From: JAJPHF01 sp035293805
Lineage (GTDB): Bacteria; Chloroflexota; UBA6077; JAJPHF01
Reading direction: 5' to 3'
DNA: 64,000 bases
Assembly: GCA_035293805.1 (NCBI GenBank)
Contig: DATGMD010000087.1
Location: 1 to 64,000, forward strand
Both the position numbers and the translations under genes were made by a program. Of this stretch, positions 26,211-34,567 are shown one piece after another; within the stretch, counting starts at the first letter, position 1; every line of letters begins with the position of its first letter. The notes under the pieces were generated by a model. That model had not been told where the DNA came from and did no database searches. It saw only the letters and a list, made by a program, of their open reading frames with translations.

Positions 26211-27302
26211 TTAGCGGCCCAGCTCGCGGTGGACCTCGGCGAGCACGGAGGGGTCCGCGAGCTGCTCGAACGGGGCGATCGCGTCGAGCGCGCCGGCCTC
26301 GACGTCGAGCCGCTGCAACGTGTCCACGCCCTCGGGCGAGATGCTGCCATCGCGGCTCCACGACGTGTGAACCTGGTCCCAGGTCGTAGCGGCGATGTCC
26401 GGCTCCATGGCGAAGCGGTCGATCATCACCTGGATCACGGCGTCGCGCTCTGTCTGGATCGCTGCCAGCGCGTCGAGCTGCGCCTTGAGCATGCGCTTCA
26501 CCTCGTCGCGCTGGGCGGCGATCTTCTCCACGCTCGTGCCGACGCCGGTGAACGGGTATTCGAGTGTCAGGTCGTCGGGCCGGCCGAGCACGTGCATGCC
26601 CTCGCGCTCAGCCAGGGCGGGGTAGGGCGGCGTCAGCGGGGCCCCGTCGATCCGGCCGAGGCGTAACGCTTCCCAGAGCACGTTCTCCTCACCCAGGTTC
26701 AGGTACTGCACGTCGTGCTGGGGGTCGAGCCCAAGCGCGGCGACGTAGAGCTGCGTCGTGACGTGGCTGTTGCCGCCGTAGCCCGTGACGCCGAACACTT
26801 TGCCGCGCACGTCAGCGGCCTGCCGGACCTCCGGCTGGGTGATGAGGAAGAAATTGGGCTTGGGCAGGTGGACGGCGAGCGCGCGCACAGGCACGCCCTT
26901 CGCGGCGGCGCGCATCAGCGAGCCGATGCTCAGCACGTAGTCGATCTCGCCGGTCGTCAGGCCGGGGATCGACACCGCGGGACTGGCTGCCAGCGACTCA
27001 CTCTCTAGGCCGTACTGCCGGTAGATACCCAGGCCGTCGGCGACGAAGTGCGCGAGGAACGCGGGCGACGTGCTGGAGTAGGCGATGCGCGCCCGCGCCG
27101 GTGCAGGCGGCACGGCCGGCGCGGGCGCGGCCGCCAGCGGCGTGGCCAGTGCGGACGGCGCGGGGGCCGCGGGCCGGCCGGGACTGCTGGCGGGCGCGCA
27201 GGCGACCAGCAGGGCGAGCACCGCGACCGTGACGGCACACCAGGAGCCGGGCCCGCGCGGGGTTAGGCGTGGGCGGCTTCGGCCGGCACGGGCAGCGCCC
27301 AT
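26211..27302 (-). CDS. substrate-binding lipoprotein, SsuA/THI5-like
   Basis: This 363-residue exported protein has an N-terminal RSRPRLTPRGPGSW region, then VTVAVLALLVAC (lipidated Cys about 33) and a long Pro/Ala linker. The mature domain reads RIAYSSTSPAFLAHFVADGLGIYRQYGLESE, SIPGLTTGEIDYVLSIGSLM and AADVRGKVFGVTGYGG, the family's cleft and hinge. The start at 27302 overlaps the end of the upstream ferritin-like gene by 40 bp, so the two are probably cotranscribed. No transporter subunits are adjacent. Confidence 0.85.
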   Translation of the reverse strand: MGAARAGRSRPRLTPRGPGSWCAVTVAVLALLVACAPASSPGRPAAPAPSALATPLAAAPAPAVPPAPARARIAYSSTSPAFLAHFVADGLGIYRQYGLESESLAASPAVSIPGLTTGEIDYVLSIGSLMRAAAKGVPVRALAVHLPKPNFFLITQPEVRQAADVRGKVFGVTGYGGNSHVTTQLYVAALGLDPQHDVQYLNLGEENVLWEALRLGRIDGAPLTPPYPALAEREGMHVLGRPDDLTLEYPFTGVGTSVEKIAAQRDEVKRMLKAQLDALAAIQTERDAVIQVMIDRFAMEPDIAATTWDQVHTSWSRDGSISPEGVDTLQRLDVEAGALDAIAPFEQLADPSVLAEVHRELGR

Positions 27303-28093
27303 GGCTCGATCTCCCCTCGGTCGATAGCGGCCAGCCGCTCCTCGCTCAGCGGGTTGCCGTAGATCTCGTTGCGGACGCGGACGTGCTGCACCATGAACTC
27401 GTGGAGCAGGCGCGTCGCCAGCGCCAGGTCGGCCTCGTCGCGGATCCACGTCCGGGCAAAGCCGCGCACGCGCAGCGGCCCGTGCTCGACCTCGTCCTCG
27501 ACGATGCGCGCCATCGCCTTGGCGAACCGCTCGCGGAACTCGTCGCCGCGCAGCCGGCTGGCCTCGGTGAAGGAGCCGCCGCCGCCGCCCTCGGTCAGGT
27601 GCATCACCTCGTCGCTGAACTCCGAGCGGTACTCGTTACGGAAGCGGTAGAGCACGTCGATCATGGCGTTCGCCTCGGGCAGCCGCGGGTTATAGTGGCG
27701 CTCCAGCGGCAGGTCCGGGTCGATCGCCGCGTAGACCTCGTACTCGCGCGCCTCCTCGGCCGTCAGCTTGCGGCCCAGCACCCACTCGGCGAGGTCGGCG
27801 AGCACCGTGTAGTGCTCGACCTCCTCGGCGATCTGCTTCAGCAGCGCCGCGAAGGCGTGGCGCTCGGTCGAGCGCTCCAGGTTCTCGCTCATGCGGGCGG
27901 CCCGCTGGAGCCACGCGACGCAGAACACCTCGCGGCCCATCTGGCGCCGCAGCATGTCCACGTGCTCCGCCGGGGTGTGCTCGCGGGCGAAGTACGTGCG
28001 TACCACCTCGGCCTCGCCCGCCGCGTAGCGCGCCAGGATGTCGTTCAGCTCGCGCTCGGCGCGCTCGGCCAGGGATTCAGGGCGGGTCGCCAT
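27263..28093 (-). CDS. ferritin-like di-iron protein
   Basis: This 276-residue, strongly helical protein has repeated metal-ligand patterns: IAEEVEHYTVLADLAEWVLG and IVEDEVEHGPLRVRGFAR (two ExxH pairs), with other helix Glu/His candidates at MGREVFCVAWLQRAARMSE. The arrangement fits a ferritin-superfamily four-helix bundle that binds two irons and acts in oxygen-dependent oxidation or iron handling; the substrate is unknown. A Gly stretch (TEGGGGGSFTE) links the helices. I chose the ATG at 28093, with GGAGGAG upstream (frame opens at 28108). It is coupled to a binding-protein gene downstream. Confidence 0.65.
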   Translation of the reverse strand: MATRPESLAERAERELNDILARYAAGEAEVVRTYFAREHTPAEHVDMLRRQMGREVFCVAWLQRAARMSENLERSTERHAFAALLKQIAEEVEHYTVLADLAEWVLGRKLTAEEAREYEVYAAIDPDLPLERHYNPRLPEANAMIDVLYRFRNEYRSEFSDEVMHLTEGGGGGSFTEASRLRGDEFRERFAKAMARIVEDEVEHGPLRVRGFARTWIRDEADLALATRLLHEFMVQHVRVRNEIYGNPLSEERLAAIDRGEIEPWALPVPAEAAHA

Positions 28094-28133
28094 GATTCTC
28101 TCCTCCACGGGGAAGCGATCATCTACCCGACGC

Positions 28134-28262
28134 CGGGCGGCAGGGGATGAGCCCCGGCCCTACGTCTTCTATCGGTGCCTACGAACCGGCGGGCGGTAGG
28201 GGACGAGGCCCTGCCCTATTCCTGCCCACCGGCTGCCGAGGGACGAGTCCCTGCCTTACGGG
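28134..28262. repeat. three degenerate copies of a short palindromic repeat
   Basis: Three units of about 30 bp follow each other, with GGGGATGAGCCCCGGCCCTA, GGGGACGAGGCCCTGCCCTA and GAGGGACGAGTCCCTGCCTT at their cores. The reverse complement of the same unit occurs at 52820-52849. They lie between two minus-strand genes. No coding function is seen. Confidence 0.55.
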
Positions 28263-28300
28263 TTTTGCGCGACGGGGGACTCGCGCCTCGGCCTGCTCGC

Positions 28301-29419
28301 TCAGGTTGCCGCTGAACGGGTCGCCGCGGTGTCCGGGCGCGAGGCGCGGGCGGGCTCGGCAGCGTCGGGGAAAGCGGGCATCACCTCGGCGGCGAACAGC
28401 TCCAGCGTGCGCGTCGCCTCCTCCGTCGAGATGCCGCCGAAGTTGATCTGCATCGACGGCTCGACCTCGCCGAACGTGTCGCGGACGAACTGGACCTGCT
28501 CGATCACCTCGGTCGGCGAGCCGACGAACGCCACACGGCCCTCGCGCAGCGTGTCGGGCGTCTGCGCGCGGACGGCGGTAACCACTTTGTCGTAGCCGGC
28601 GTAGTTGCCGGACGCGCGGCCCTCCCACGACGACACGGCCTCGCTGAACACTTCGACATAGCGCTCGACGGGCCGCCGGAAGCCAGCCAGCGCCGCCTCG
28701 TGCGTCTCGGCCAGGTAGCAGTGGAACGACATCTGGACCTGCTCCTGGCCCGGCGGGTGGCCTGCCCGCGCCCAGGCCTCGCGGTACGAGCGCACGAACG
28801 CCGCCGTGCGCTCCAGGCTGCCGGCGAACGGCACGATCATCAGGTGGTAGCCGCGCTCGCCGGCCCAGACGAACGATTCGGCGGTCGAGACGGCGGCGAT
28901 GAAGATGGGCGGGTGCGGCTGCTGCACCGGGCGCGGCGTCAGGTGGACGTTCTGGAAGCGCCAGAAGCGGCCCTCGTGCGTCACGCGGTCCTCGGTCCAG
29001 AGCCGCTCGATGACGGCGATGCCCTCCTCGAAGCGCTCGCGGCTGTCGTCCATCGGCACGCCGAAGGCGTCGAACTCGTCCGGGATGAACGCCCGCCCGA
29101 AGCCCACGTCCAGGCGGCCCTGGCTCATGTTGTCCACCATCGCCAGCTCGCCGGCGAGCTTGATCGGGTGGCTAAAGGCAGGGATCACCGCCCCGGTGAT
29201 CAGGCGAATGCGCCGCGTGCGGGCGGCGAGCGCCGACAGCAGGACGAGCGGGCTGGGCGTGTGGCCGCCGTAGTCGTGGAAGTAGTGCTCGACCGCCTTG
29301 ATCGAGTGGTAGCCCAGCGCGTCGGCGCGCTCGGAGAGCGCGAGCACCTGCTGGTAGTAGGCGGCGGTCGACATGTCGCTGAGACGGAACGACGGAAAGA
29401 AGTTCAGGCCGAAGCGCAT
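28301..29419 (-). CDS. LLM-class flavin-dependent oxidoreductase (luciferase-like)
   Basis: This 372-residue TIM-barrel monooxygenase uses reduced FMN or F420. MRFGLNFFPSFRLSDMS at the start, ALGYHSIKAVEHYFHDYGGHTPSPLVLLSALAARTRRIRLITGAV (the strand 2-3 region with a conserved His pair), LDVGFGRAFIPDEFDAFG and QNVHLTPRPVQQPHPPI are family hallmarks. I chose the ATG at 29419, preceded by GGAGGACCAGG. It is upstream of a ferritin-like gene on the same strand and near binding proteins, a setting typical of organosulfur or aromatic catabolic clusters, but the substrate cannot be read. Confidence 0.9.
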   Translation of the reverse strand: MRFGLNFFPSFRLSDMSTAAYYQQVLALSERADALGYHSIKAVEHYFHDYGGHTPSPLVLLSALAARTRRIRLITGAVIPAFSHPIKLAGELAMVDNMSQGRLDVGFGRAFIPDEFDAFGVPMDDSRERFEEGIAVIERLWTEDRVTHEGRFWRFQNVHLTPRPVQQPHPPIFIAAVSTAESFVWAGERGYHLMIVPFAGSLERTAAFVRSYREAWARAGHPPGQEQVQMSFHCYLAETHEAALAGFRRPVERYVEVFSEAVSSWEGRASGNYAGYDKVVTAVRAQTPDTLREGRVAFVGSPTEVIEQVQFVRDTFGEVEPSMQINFGGISTEEATRTLELFAAEVMPAFPDAAEPARASRPDTAATRSAAT

Positions 29420-29471
29420 CCTGGTCCTCCGTGCGCGTGGGGTCACGCCTACGCCGGGCGTCTACGCTACC

Positions 29472-30536
29472 TTAGCGATATGGGCCGAGGACCTGCACGG
29501 CCGCGTCGGCGAAGCTGTAGTCTACCAGGGCGTTCAGGTCGATGCGGGTCTGCTGCGCGCCGCTCGCCAGCCAGTAGTCCTGGTCGGCGGCCAGCGACGT
29601 GACGTTGATGCGGCCGTCGGGATCGAGGGCCGTGAGCGCCATGCGGTCGTAGAGGGCGGCGTCCTTGACGGGTGTGTTCTGGATGAGCGCCGCGATCGTG
29701 AGCTGGCGCGCGGCCGCGTCGCCCTTCACGAAGCCGTCGTTGTACACGCGCACGCCGCGCAGGTAGGCGGTCATAAAGCGGTTGGCAACGTCGGGCTGGT
29801 CCTGGGCGAAGCCGGCGCCGTACATCACCTCGGCCACCTGGAAGCCCGGATAGATCGCGTCGCTGTGCTGGTACACGGTGGCGAGGCCCTGATCGGCCAG
29901 TCGCGTCTCGAACGGCTCGGGGATGACGGTCGCGTCGATGTTATGCGAGCTAAAGGCCGGCAACTGGTCCGGGAAGCCCATCTCGACGATCTCGACGTCG
30001 TCCACGCGCAGGCCGGCGGGCCGCAGCCAATACGACAGGAGCACCTCGGTCGGGATGCCGCGCGCCGGCAAGGCGACCCGCCGCCCGCGCAGGTCAGCCG
30101 GGCTTTGGACCTGGCCGCTGTCGGCGAGGTCGCGGCGGAACATCAGCGCGACGACAGAGTAGCCAGCCGGCCCGGAGGCGGCGTCGGCGACGAGCTTGAT
30201 CGGGATGCCGCGCGCGACGGCGTTGAACAGGCCGGCGCTGTGCGAGCCGTCGCCCGCGTGAAGTTGGCCGGTGCCCAGCGCCGGCACCATGCGGGCCGCC
30301 GAGTCGAACTGCGTCGTCTCCAGCTCAATGCCCTGCTCCCGGAAGTAGCCTTGATCGAGCGCCACGAAAATGCCGGCCTCGGGCAAGACGCCGAGCACGC
30401 CCATCCGCACGCGGGCCGCCCCCTGCGCAAGGGCCAGCTCGCCCGGCGCCGTGCCGGCGAAGCCCGCGGCCAGGGCCACGAGGGCCGCGAGGAGCGCCGC
30501 CGCCGGTCGCAGCAGGGCCAAAGTCCGCCGATGCAT
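29472..30536 (-). CDS. substrate-binding protein, SsuA/THI5-like, cleavable signal peptide
   Basis: This 354-residue exported protein has an N-terminus of MHRRTLALLRPAAALLAALVALAAGFAG, a classical signal peptide without a lipobox Cys, so it may be secreted rather than lipid-anchored. The mature part starts VRMGVLGVLPEAGIFVALDQGYFREQGIELE, with AGLFNAVARGIPIKLVA and PADLRGRRVALPARGIPTEVLLS, close to the protein at 20276-21451. GGGGAGGGACG precedes the ATG. It lies 52 bp upstream of the LLM oxidoreductase on the same strand and may be cotranscribed with it. It is divergent from a second LLM gene. Confidence 0.87.
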   Translation of the reverse strand: MHRRTLALLRPAAALLAALVALAAGFAGTAPGELALAQGAARVRMGVLGVLPEAGIFVALDQGYFREQGIELETTQFDSAARMVPALGTGQLHAGDGSHSAGLFNAVARGIPIKLVADAASGPAGYSVVALMFRRDLADSGQVQSPADLRGRRVALPARGIPTEVLLSYWLRPAGLRVDDVEIVEMGFPDQLPAFSSHNIDATVIPEPFETRLADQGLATVYQHSDAIYPGFQVAEVMYGAGFAQDQPDVANRFMTAYLRGVRVYNDGFVKGDAAARQLTIAALIQNTPVKDAALYDRMALTALDPDGRINVTSLAADQDYWLASGAQQTRIDLNALVDYSFADAAVQVLGPYR

Positions 30537-30769
30537 CGTCCCTCCCCCTTTCCGCCGGGCGCTCGCCGGGTCGCCAGCGTGCCGCAAGGATACCACGGCC
30601 GCGCCACCGGTGCAGGCGGCCGGTCGGCCGGCTCACCGCAGCCTGGGGAGCGGGCGAGTGGGCCGCGGGCCGGCGCCGCGCTCCGCTACACTATGGCAGC
30701 TTGGGGCAGGGAAGGGAGCCGTACCGGCTCGCGGCTCCCGGCCCGATTCCCGACGTCTGGAGGCTGCGG

Positions 30770-31843
30770 ATGCGCGCCGTGAAGCTGAGCCTGTTCACCG
30801 AGGTCCAGTGCCCGCCGACGGCGTCGCCGCAACAGCGGCTCGACGAGCTGCTTGCCCAGGCCGAGCTGGCCGACCGGCTCGGCTACCACGGGCTGTGGCT
30901 GTCCGAGATCCACTTCCAGCCGGAATTCTCGCTGCTGGCCGCGCCCTACGTCGTGCTGGGCGCGATCGCCGCGCGCACGCAGCGCCTGCGCCTCGGCGTC
31001 GCGGTGAACATCCTGCCGGTCCACCACCCCCTCCACCTGGCCGAGCAGGCGGCCACGCTCGACGTGCTCTCACACGGGCGCCTGGAGTTCGCGATGGGGC
31101 GCGGTCACGTCCACAGCCGCGTGTACGAGGGCTTCGGCGCCGCCCGCGAGGAGAGCAGGGCGCGGCAGGAGGAGAGCGCGCGGGCGATCGTTGCCGCCTG
31201 GACGCAAGAGACGCTGGAGTTTCACGGCGCCTACTACGACATTCCGGAGGTCGTGGTGACGCCCAAGCCGGTCCAGCGCCCTCATCCGCCGCTGCACGTC
31301 GCGGCGACCTCGCGCGCCAGCGTCGAGGCGACCGCGGGCCAGGGCTTGCACCTCTTCATGCCCGTCCACCTGCTGCCACGCGCCGAGCTGTGCGCGCTGG
31401 CGGCGGCCTACTGGGACGGCCTGCGCGCCCACGGCCACGATCCCGCGGCCCACGAACTGGGCTTGCTGCTGCCGCTGTACGTCGCCGCCACCACGGAGCA
31501 GGCGCGGGCGGAAGCGCGCGAGGGCTTCATGGACTACTACCGCGTTATCCACGCGATCCAGGAGGACTACCTGCGCTGGCCGGGGCGGCGGGGCCACGAG
31601 GTTCCGCCGCCCAGCGCGCGCCGCCCGATGACGTTCGAGCGCTTCTGCGCCGAGGGCGCGATTCTGGCCGACCCGGCGACCGCCCTGGCCGACCTGCAGC
31701 ACTTGATCGCGGCGACCGGCGCCACACAGATCCTCGGCTGGACGAACATGGGCAGCATCCCCCACGCGCGGGTAATGGGCTCGCTGCAACGGTTCGCCGA
31801 CGAGGTGATGCCGCACCTGCCCGGCGCGGTCGCCCGCCCCTAG
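30770..31843 (+). CDS. LLM-class flavin-dependent oxidoreductase (luciferase-like)
   Basis: This 357-residue second luciferase-like monooxygenase belongs to a different subgroup from the one at 28301. It reads VKLSLFTEVQCPPTASPQQRLDELLAQAELADRLGYHGLWLSEIHFQPEFS, then RLRLGVAVNILPVHHPLHLAEQAATLDVLSHGRLEFAMGRGH, which matches the bacterial luciferase alpha-like branch. TPKPVQRPHPPLHVAATS is the substrate-side loop. ATG at 30770 with TGGAGG upstream; the frame opens at 30701. It is divergent from the binding protein at 29472-30536 and converges on a VOC gene. Confidence 0.9.
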   Translation: MRAVKLSLFTEVQCPPTASPQQRLDELLAQAELADRLGYHGLWLSEIHFQPEFSLLAAPYVVLGAIAARTQRLRLGVAVNILPVHHPLHLAEQAATLDVLSHGRLEFAMGRGHVHSRVYEGFGAAREESRARQEESARAIVAAWTQETLEFHGAYYDIPEVVVTPKPVQRPHPPLHVAATSRASVEATAGQGLHLFMPVHLLPRAELCALAAAYWDGLRAHGHDPAAHELGLLLPLYVAATTEQARAEAREGFMDYYRVIHAIQEDYLRWPGRRGHEVPPPSARRPMTFERFCAEGAILADPATALADLQHLIAATGATQILGWTNMGSIPHARVMGSLQRFADEVMPHLPGAVARP

Positions 31844-31910
31844 GCAGCGGGGCCGGCGTGGTGGAGCTGTTGGACTCCGGCAACCAGCCCCCCCCAGCCG
31901 GTGAGGCAGC

Positions 31911-32423
31911 TTAGGCTTGCTCGGGGGCAGCGTTGCTCCGCTGAGCACGGCGCCCCTGGTTGCGCGCGGCGTTCGCGAGCATCCGCTGCCCCCAGGCGAG
32001 GTTCGAGTCCGAGCCGCCCTCGTAGTACTGGATCTCCCACCAGTTGCGGTCGCGGTCCTTGATGAAGCACGAGTAGCCGCCGTGCAGCGAGCGGGGCGGC
32101 AGGATCTCCAGCAGCCCAAAGTCCTCGCGCTCGGCCAGGGCGCGCGCGTACCAGGCGTCGACCTCTTCCCGCGAGGCGCAGTCGAACCCGAAGTGGTTGA
32201 ACACGGGCATGTCGTGCGGGTGCTTCACTTCCAGACAGACGATGTACCACTCGGCGCCGAGCGAGACGCGGCAGCCGAACGGCACGTGCTGGACCGTGTC
32301 CATCCCGAGGAAGTCGCGGTAGAAACGCATGCTCTCCTGCACGTCGTCGATCTCGAGCGTGCCGTGCGTCAGCACCATTGGGCGGATCGCGCGCCCCGGG
32401 GCACTCTCTTGTGTTTGTGCCAT
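31911..32423 (-). CDS. VOC-family protein (glyoxalase/extradiol dioxygenase fold)
   Basis: This 170-residue protein shows possible metal ligands: His in LTHGTLEIDDVQESMRFYRDFLGM (strand 1), His in VFNHFGFDC and Glu in NWWEIQYYEGG, the usual H-H-E set of the vicinal oxygen chelate fold. DRDRNWWEIQYYEGGSDS near the end is typical of glyoxalase/bleomycin-resistance-like domains. Substrate unknown. Start supported by GGGGAGGCCAGG. It converges on the LLM oxidoreductase. Confidence 0.87.
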   Translation of the reverse strand: MAQTQESAPGRAIRPMVLTHGTLEIDDVQESMRFYRDFLGMDTVQHVPFGCRVSLGAEWYIVCLEVKHPHDMPVFNHFGFDCASREEVDAWYARALAEREDFGLLEILPPRSLHGGYSCFIKDRDRNWWEIQYYEGGSDSNLAWGQRMLANAARNQGRRAQRSNAAPEQA

Positions 32424-32533
32424 CCTGGCCTCCCCTTATCTCGGACGTGGCAGCCTCACCACTCGCCAACCGGCCGCGCCGGGTAGGCCCATGATCCCAC
32501 TGGCTCGGAAGGCTGTCAACGGTCACGCCCGTG

Positions 32534-32641
32534 CTACAGCGGTTTCCAGGATGATCGATCCGAGCGACCCCGGGCGGGCGACCGGGGTCGAGCCCCTGCC
32601 CTACGCTCGGCATGGCGCAAGACCGGCGAAAACCGCTGTAG
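32534..32641. repeat. 108-bp element with 12-bp terminal inverted repeats
   Basis: CTACAGCGGTTT (32534-32545) and its exact reverse complement (32630-32641) bound a block that also contains an inner inverted repeat CGACCCCGG/CCGGGGTCG. Similar end sequence (TTATAGCGGTTTCC) occurs alone near 11631-11644. It lies between two minus-strand genes and may be a small non-autonomous mobile element or a folded RNA. Confidence 0.5.
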
Positions 32642-32716
32642 GCCGATGACCAGCGGGCCCGGTGGTGCGCTGGCCCGCTCGCCGCGGGGGCTTCGGCAGG
32701 TTCCTATAGCTCGGGC

Positions 32717-33199
32717 TTACCGCCCGATCTCCTCGGGCTCTGGGGCGCCGCGGCCGTCGGGGCCGAGCGGGTGGTAATAGATGCGGGCCGGCTTGCCGAC
32801 CCACGCCTGCACGCGCGCCTGCGCCGCCTTCAGGTGCGCCACATGGTTCTCGCGGCTGTTCGGCTCGCCCGCCAGTCGATAGGCGCCGCAGTCCTCGTGG
32901 TCCACGATCCAGATGGCCTCGACGTCGTGGAGGCGGTTGAGGACCACGGCGCTGTCCAGCCAGCGGTCGACGGCCAGCGAGGCGCCCTCGTGCGTGCGCA
33001 GATCGTAGGCGCCGCGCAGCCCCTGCGCCCGCAGCCAGTCGACGAGCGCGTCGGCGAAGCGGTAGTCGACACAGGCGGTGACCAGCACCCTGGCCCGCGG
33101 ACCGCCGGCCCCGTGGAGCCCGGCGGTTGGCTCCGGCACGGGGAGGGGCGCCGCGTCGGGCGCGGCCGGGTGGCCAGTCGATTGCGGGGATGCGTCCAT
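32717..33199 (-). CDS. beta-carbonic-anhydrase-like protein
   Basis: This 160-residue protein has the zinc-site motifs of beta-class carbonic anhydrases: CVDYR (C-x-D-x-R) at about residues 43-47 and HEDCGAYR (H-x-x-C) at about 98-105. DLRTHEGASLAV and the spacing fit the core of the fold. It lacks the usual N-terminal arm and part of the C-terminal region. A Pro/Ala-rich N-terminal 35 residues precede the fold. Whether it hydrates CO2 is unknown; short family members can have other roles. GGAG precedes the ATG. It follows the peptidase gene by 42 bp on the same strand. Confidence 0.7.
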   Translation of the reverse strand: MDASPQSTGHPAAPDAAPLPVPEPTAGLHGAGGPRARVLVTACVDYRFADALVDWLRAQGLRGAYDLRTHEGASLAVDRWLDSAVVLNRLHDVEAIWIVDHEDCGAYRLAGEPNSRENHVAHLKAAQARVQAWVGKPARIYYHPLGPDGRGAPEPEEIGR

Positions 33200-33241
33200 G
33201 GAAAGCTCCGACGGCGAGAGTGCGGCCGATCCAGGCGTCGG

Positions 33242-34354
33242 CTAGCGCGTCCGCCCGCTGGGCGGCGTGAAGGCGTCGGCGGTCGCCTGGAGGCGTGCGG
33301 CGGCGGCGTTCGCGCGGCGGGCGAGCCGGTTGCGGATGGGCGCCTGCGGGTCGGGCAGCGGCCGCAATAGCTCGCGCAGCAGGAGCGCCAGGCAGGTCAG
33401 GTCGCGCGGCGAGACGTACTCGGCCGCCAGCAGCCCATCCGGATCGACGTTGTGGTAGTTGCCGAGCGGCACGGCCAGCGCCCCGGTCTCGTAGCCGAAC
33501 GCGGTGAAGGCGGTCGCCTCGCAGGTGCCGCCCGACATGAGCTGGCGCTGGTAGCGGAAGGCCGGCTCGCGCTTCGCCAGCCGCGCGGCCGCCGCCGAGA
33601 GCAGCGCCTCGGCGCTCGGGCTGAACGCGCTCGTGCGGTCGCCCACGCGCACCACCGGCCCCTCGCCGATGCGGGCGCCCGGCAGCTCGCGGCTCGCCTC
33701 GAGCGAGATGATGAGCGCGTCGGCCGGCAGGCGGCGGGACTGGGCGAGCAGCGTGGCGCCGAACAGCCCCACCTCCTCGGCGCGGGTCAATACGCCGACC
33801 ACGGGGCGTCCCGTGCGCCGCCGCGCCACCTGGCCCAGCAGCCAGAGGATCGCCGTCACGCCCATCAGGTCGTCGGCGGCGCGCATCGTCCAGCGCTCGT
33901 CGTCACGAATCAGGTCCGGCAGGTCCCACACGGCGAAGGCGGCGCCGCGACCGAGCGGCTCGCCCTCGTAGCGAAAGGTACGGGTGGCCGCGTCGAAGCC
34001 GACCAGCCGGCCGCGGCGCTCGTCGCGCGGGCCGATCACGCGCACCGGCACGGCGCCGGCCAGCGCCGTCGCGGCCACGCCGCCCATCAGCCGCGCGCGG
34101 TCGCGGCCGAGCAGGTGCGCGCCGGGGTGGTCCATGTGGGCCATCAGCACGAGCGGCGGCCCGTTCGCGCCGCCCGCGCGCGCCAGCAGGTTGCCGTAGG
34201 CGTCGCGCTCGACGGCCACGCCACGCCGGCGCAGCCAGGCGGTCGCCACGCGCGCCACGCCCGCCTCGAAGAACGCCGCCGCCGGCTCCGCCGCCAGCAT
34301 CGCCAGGATGTCGCCCACCTCGGCGGTGACACGCGCGAAGCGCTCCTCGGCCAT
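33242..34354 (-). CDS. M42/M20-like zinc aminopeptidase
   Basis: This 370-residue cytosolic metallopeptidase has candidate zinc ligands in LVLMAHMDHPG (His, Asp), the bridging Asp in AADDLMG, the catalytic Glu pair in LTRAEEVGLFGA, Asp in RVGDRTSAF and His in LGNYHNVDPDG. This order matches M42 (PepA/TET-type) peptidases that trim peptides from the N-terminus. The family often forms large tetrahedral complexes. I chose the ATG at 34354 because AGGAGAG lies immediately upstream; the frame reaches 34411. It is downstream of a repeat and upstream of the carbonic-anhydrase-like gene. Confidence 0.85.
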   Translation of the reverse strand: MAEERFARVTAEVGDILAMLAAEPAAAFFEAGVARVATAWLRRRGVAVERDAYGNLLARAGGANGPPLVLMAHMDHPGAHLLGRDRARLMGGVAATALAGAVPVRVIGPRDERRGRLVGFDAATRTFRYEGEPLGRGAAFAVWDLPDLIRDDERWTMRAADDLMGVTAILWLLGQVARRRTGRPVVGVLTRAEEVGLFGATLLAQSRRLPADALIISLEASRELPGARIGEGPVVRVGDRTSAFSPSAEALLSAAAARLAKREPAFRYQRQLMSGGTCEATAFTAFGYETGALAVPLGNYHNVDPDGLLAAEYVSPRDLTCLALLLRELLRPLPDPQAPIRNRLARRANAAAARLQATADAFTPPSGRTR

Positions 34355-34455
34355 CTCTCCTGTTACCCCCGGGCGCTTTGGCCTCTCTCGCCGCAAGAGG
34401 GCTGGAGACATATCCAGGATAACGGGTCACGGGGCATCCTGGCAGGCCGCCTCGC

Positions 34456-34567
34456 CGCTCTCCCCCCTTCCCTGCGAAGGAAGGGGGGCAGGGGGGGTTA
34501 GGTCCTCCCCGTCCCCGGTGTCCTCCCCCATTACCCTATGGGGGAGAGGGGGCAGGGGGGAGAGGGG
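34456..34567. repeat. GC-rich palindromic dispersed repeat, copy R3
   Basis: CCCCCCTTCCCTGCGAAGGAAGGGGGGCAGGGGGGGTTAGGTC (34461-34503; given here only to mark the shared end) matches the right end of the element at 7030-7071. A second hairpin block, CCCCCATTACCCTATGGGGG, follows. Confidence 0.65.

Noticed and set aside
29373..30782. 469-residue plus-strand frame opposite a binding protein and LLM gene
   Set aside because: Antisense shadow typical of high-GC DNA (V/A/R/G-rich, no domains); the minus-strand genes are clearly real.
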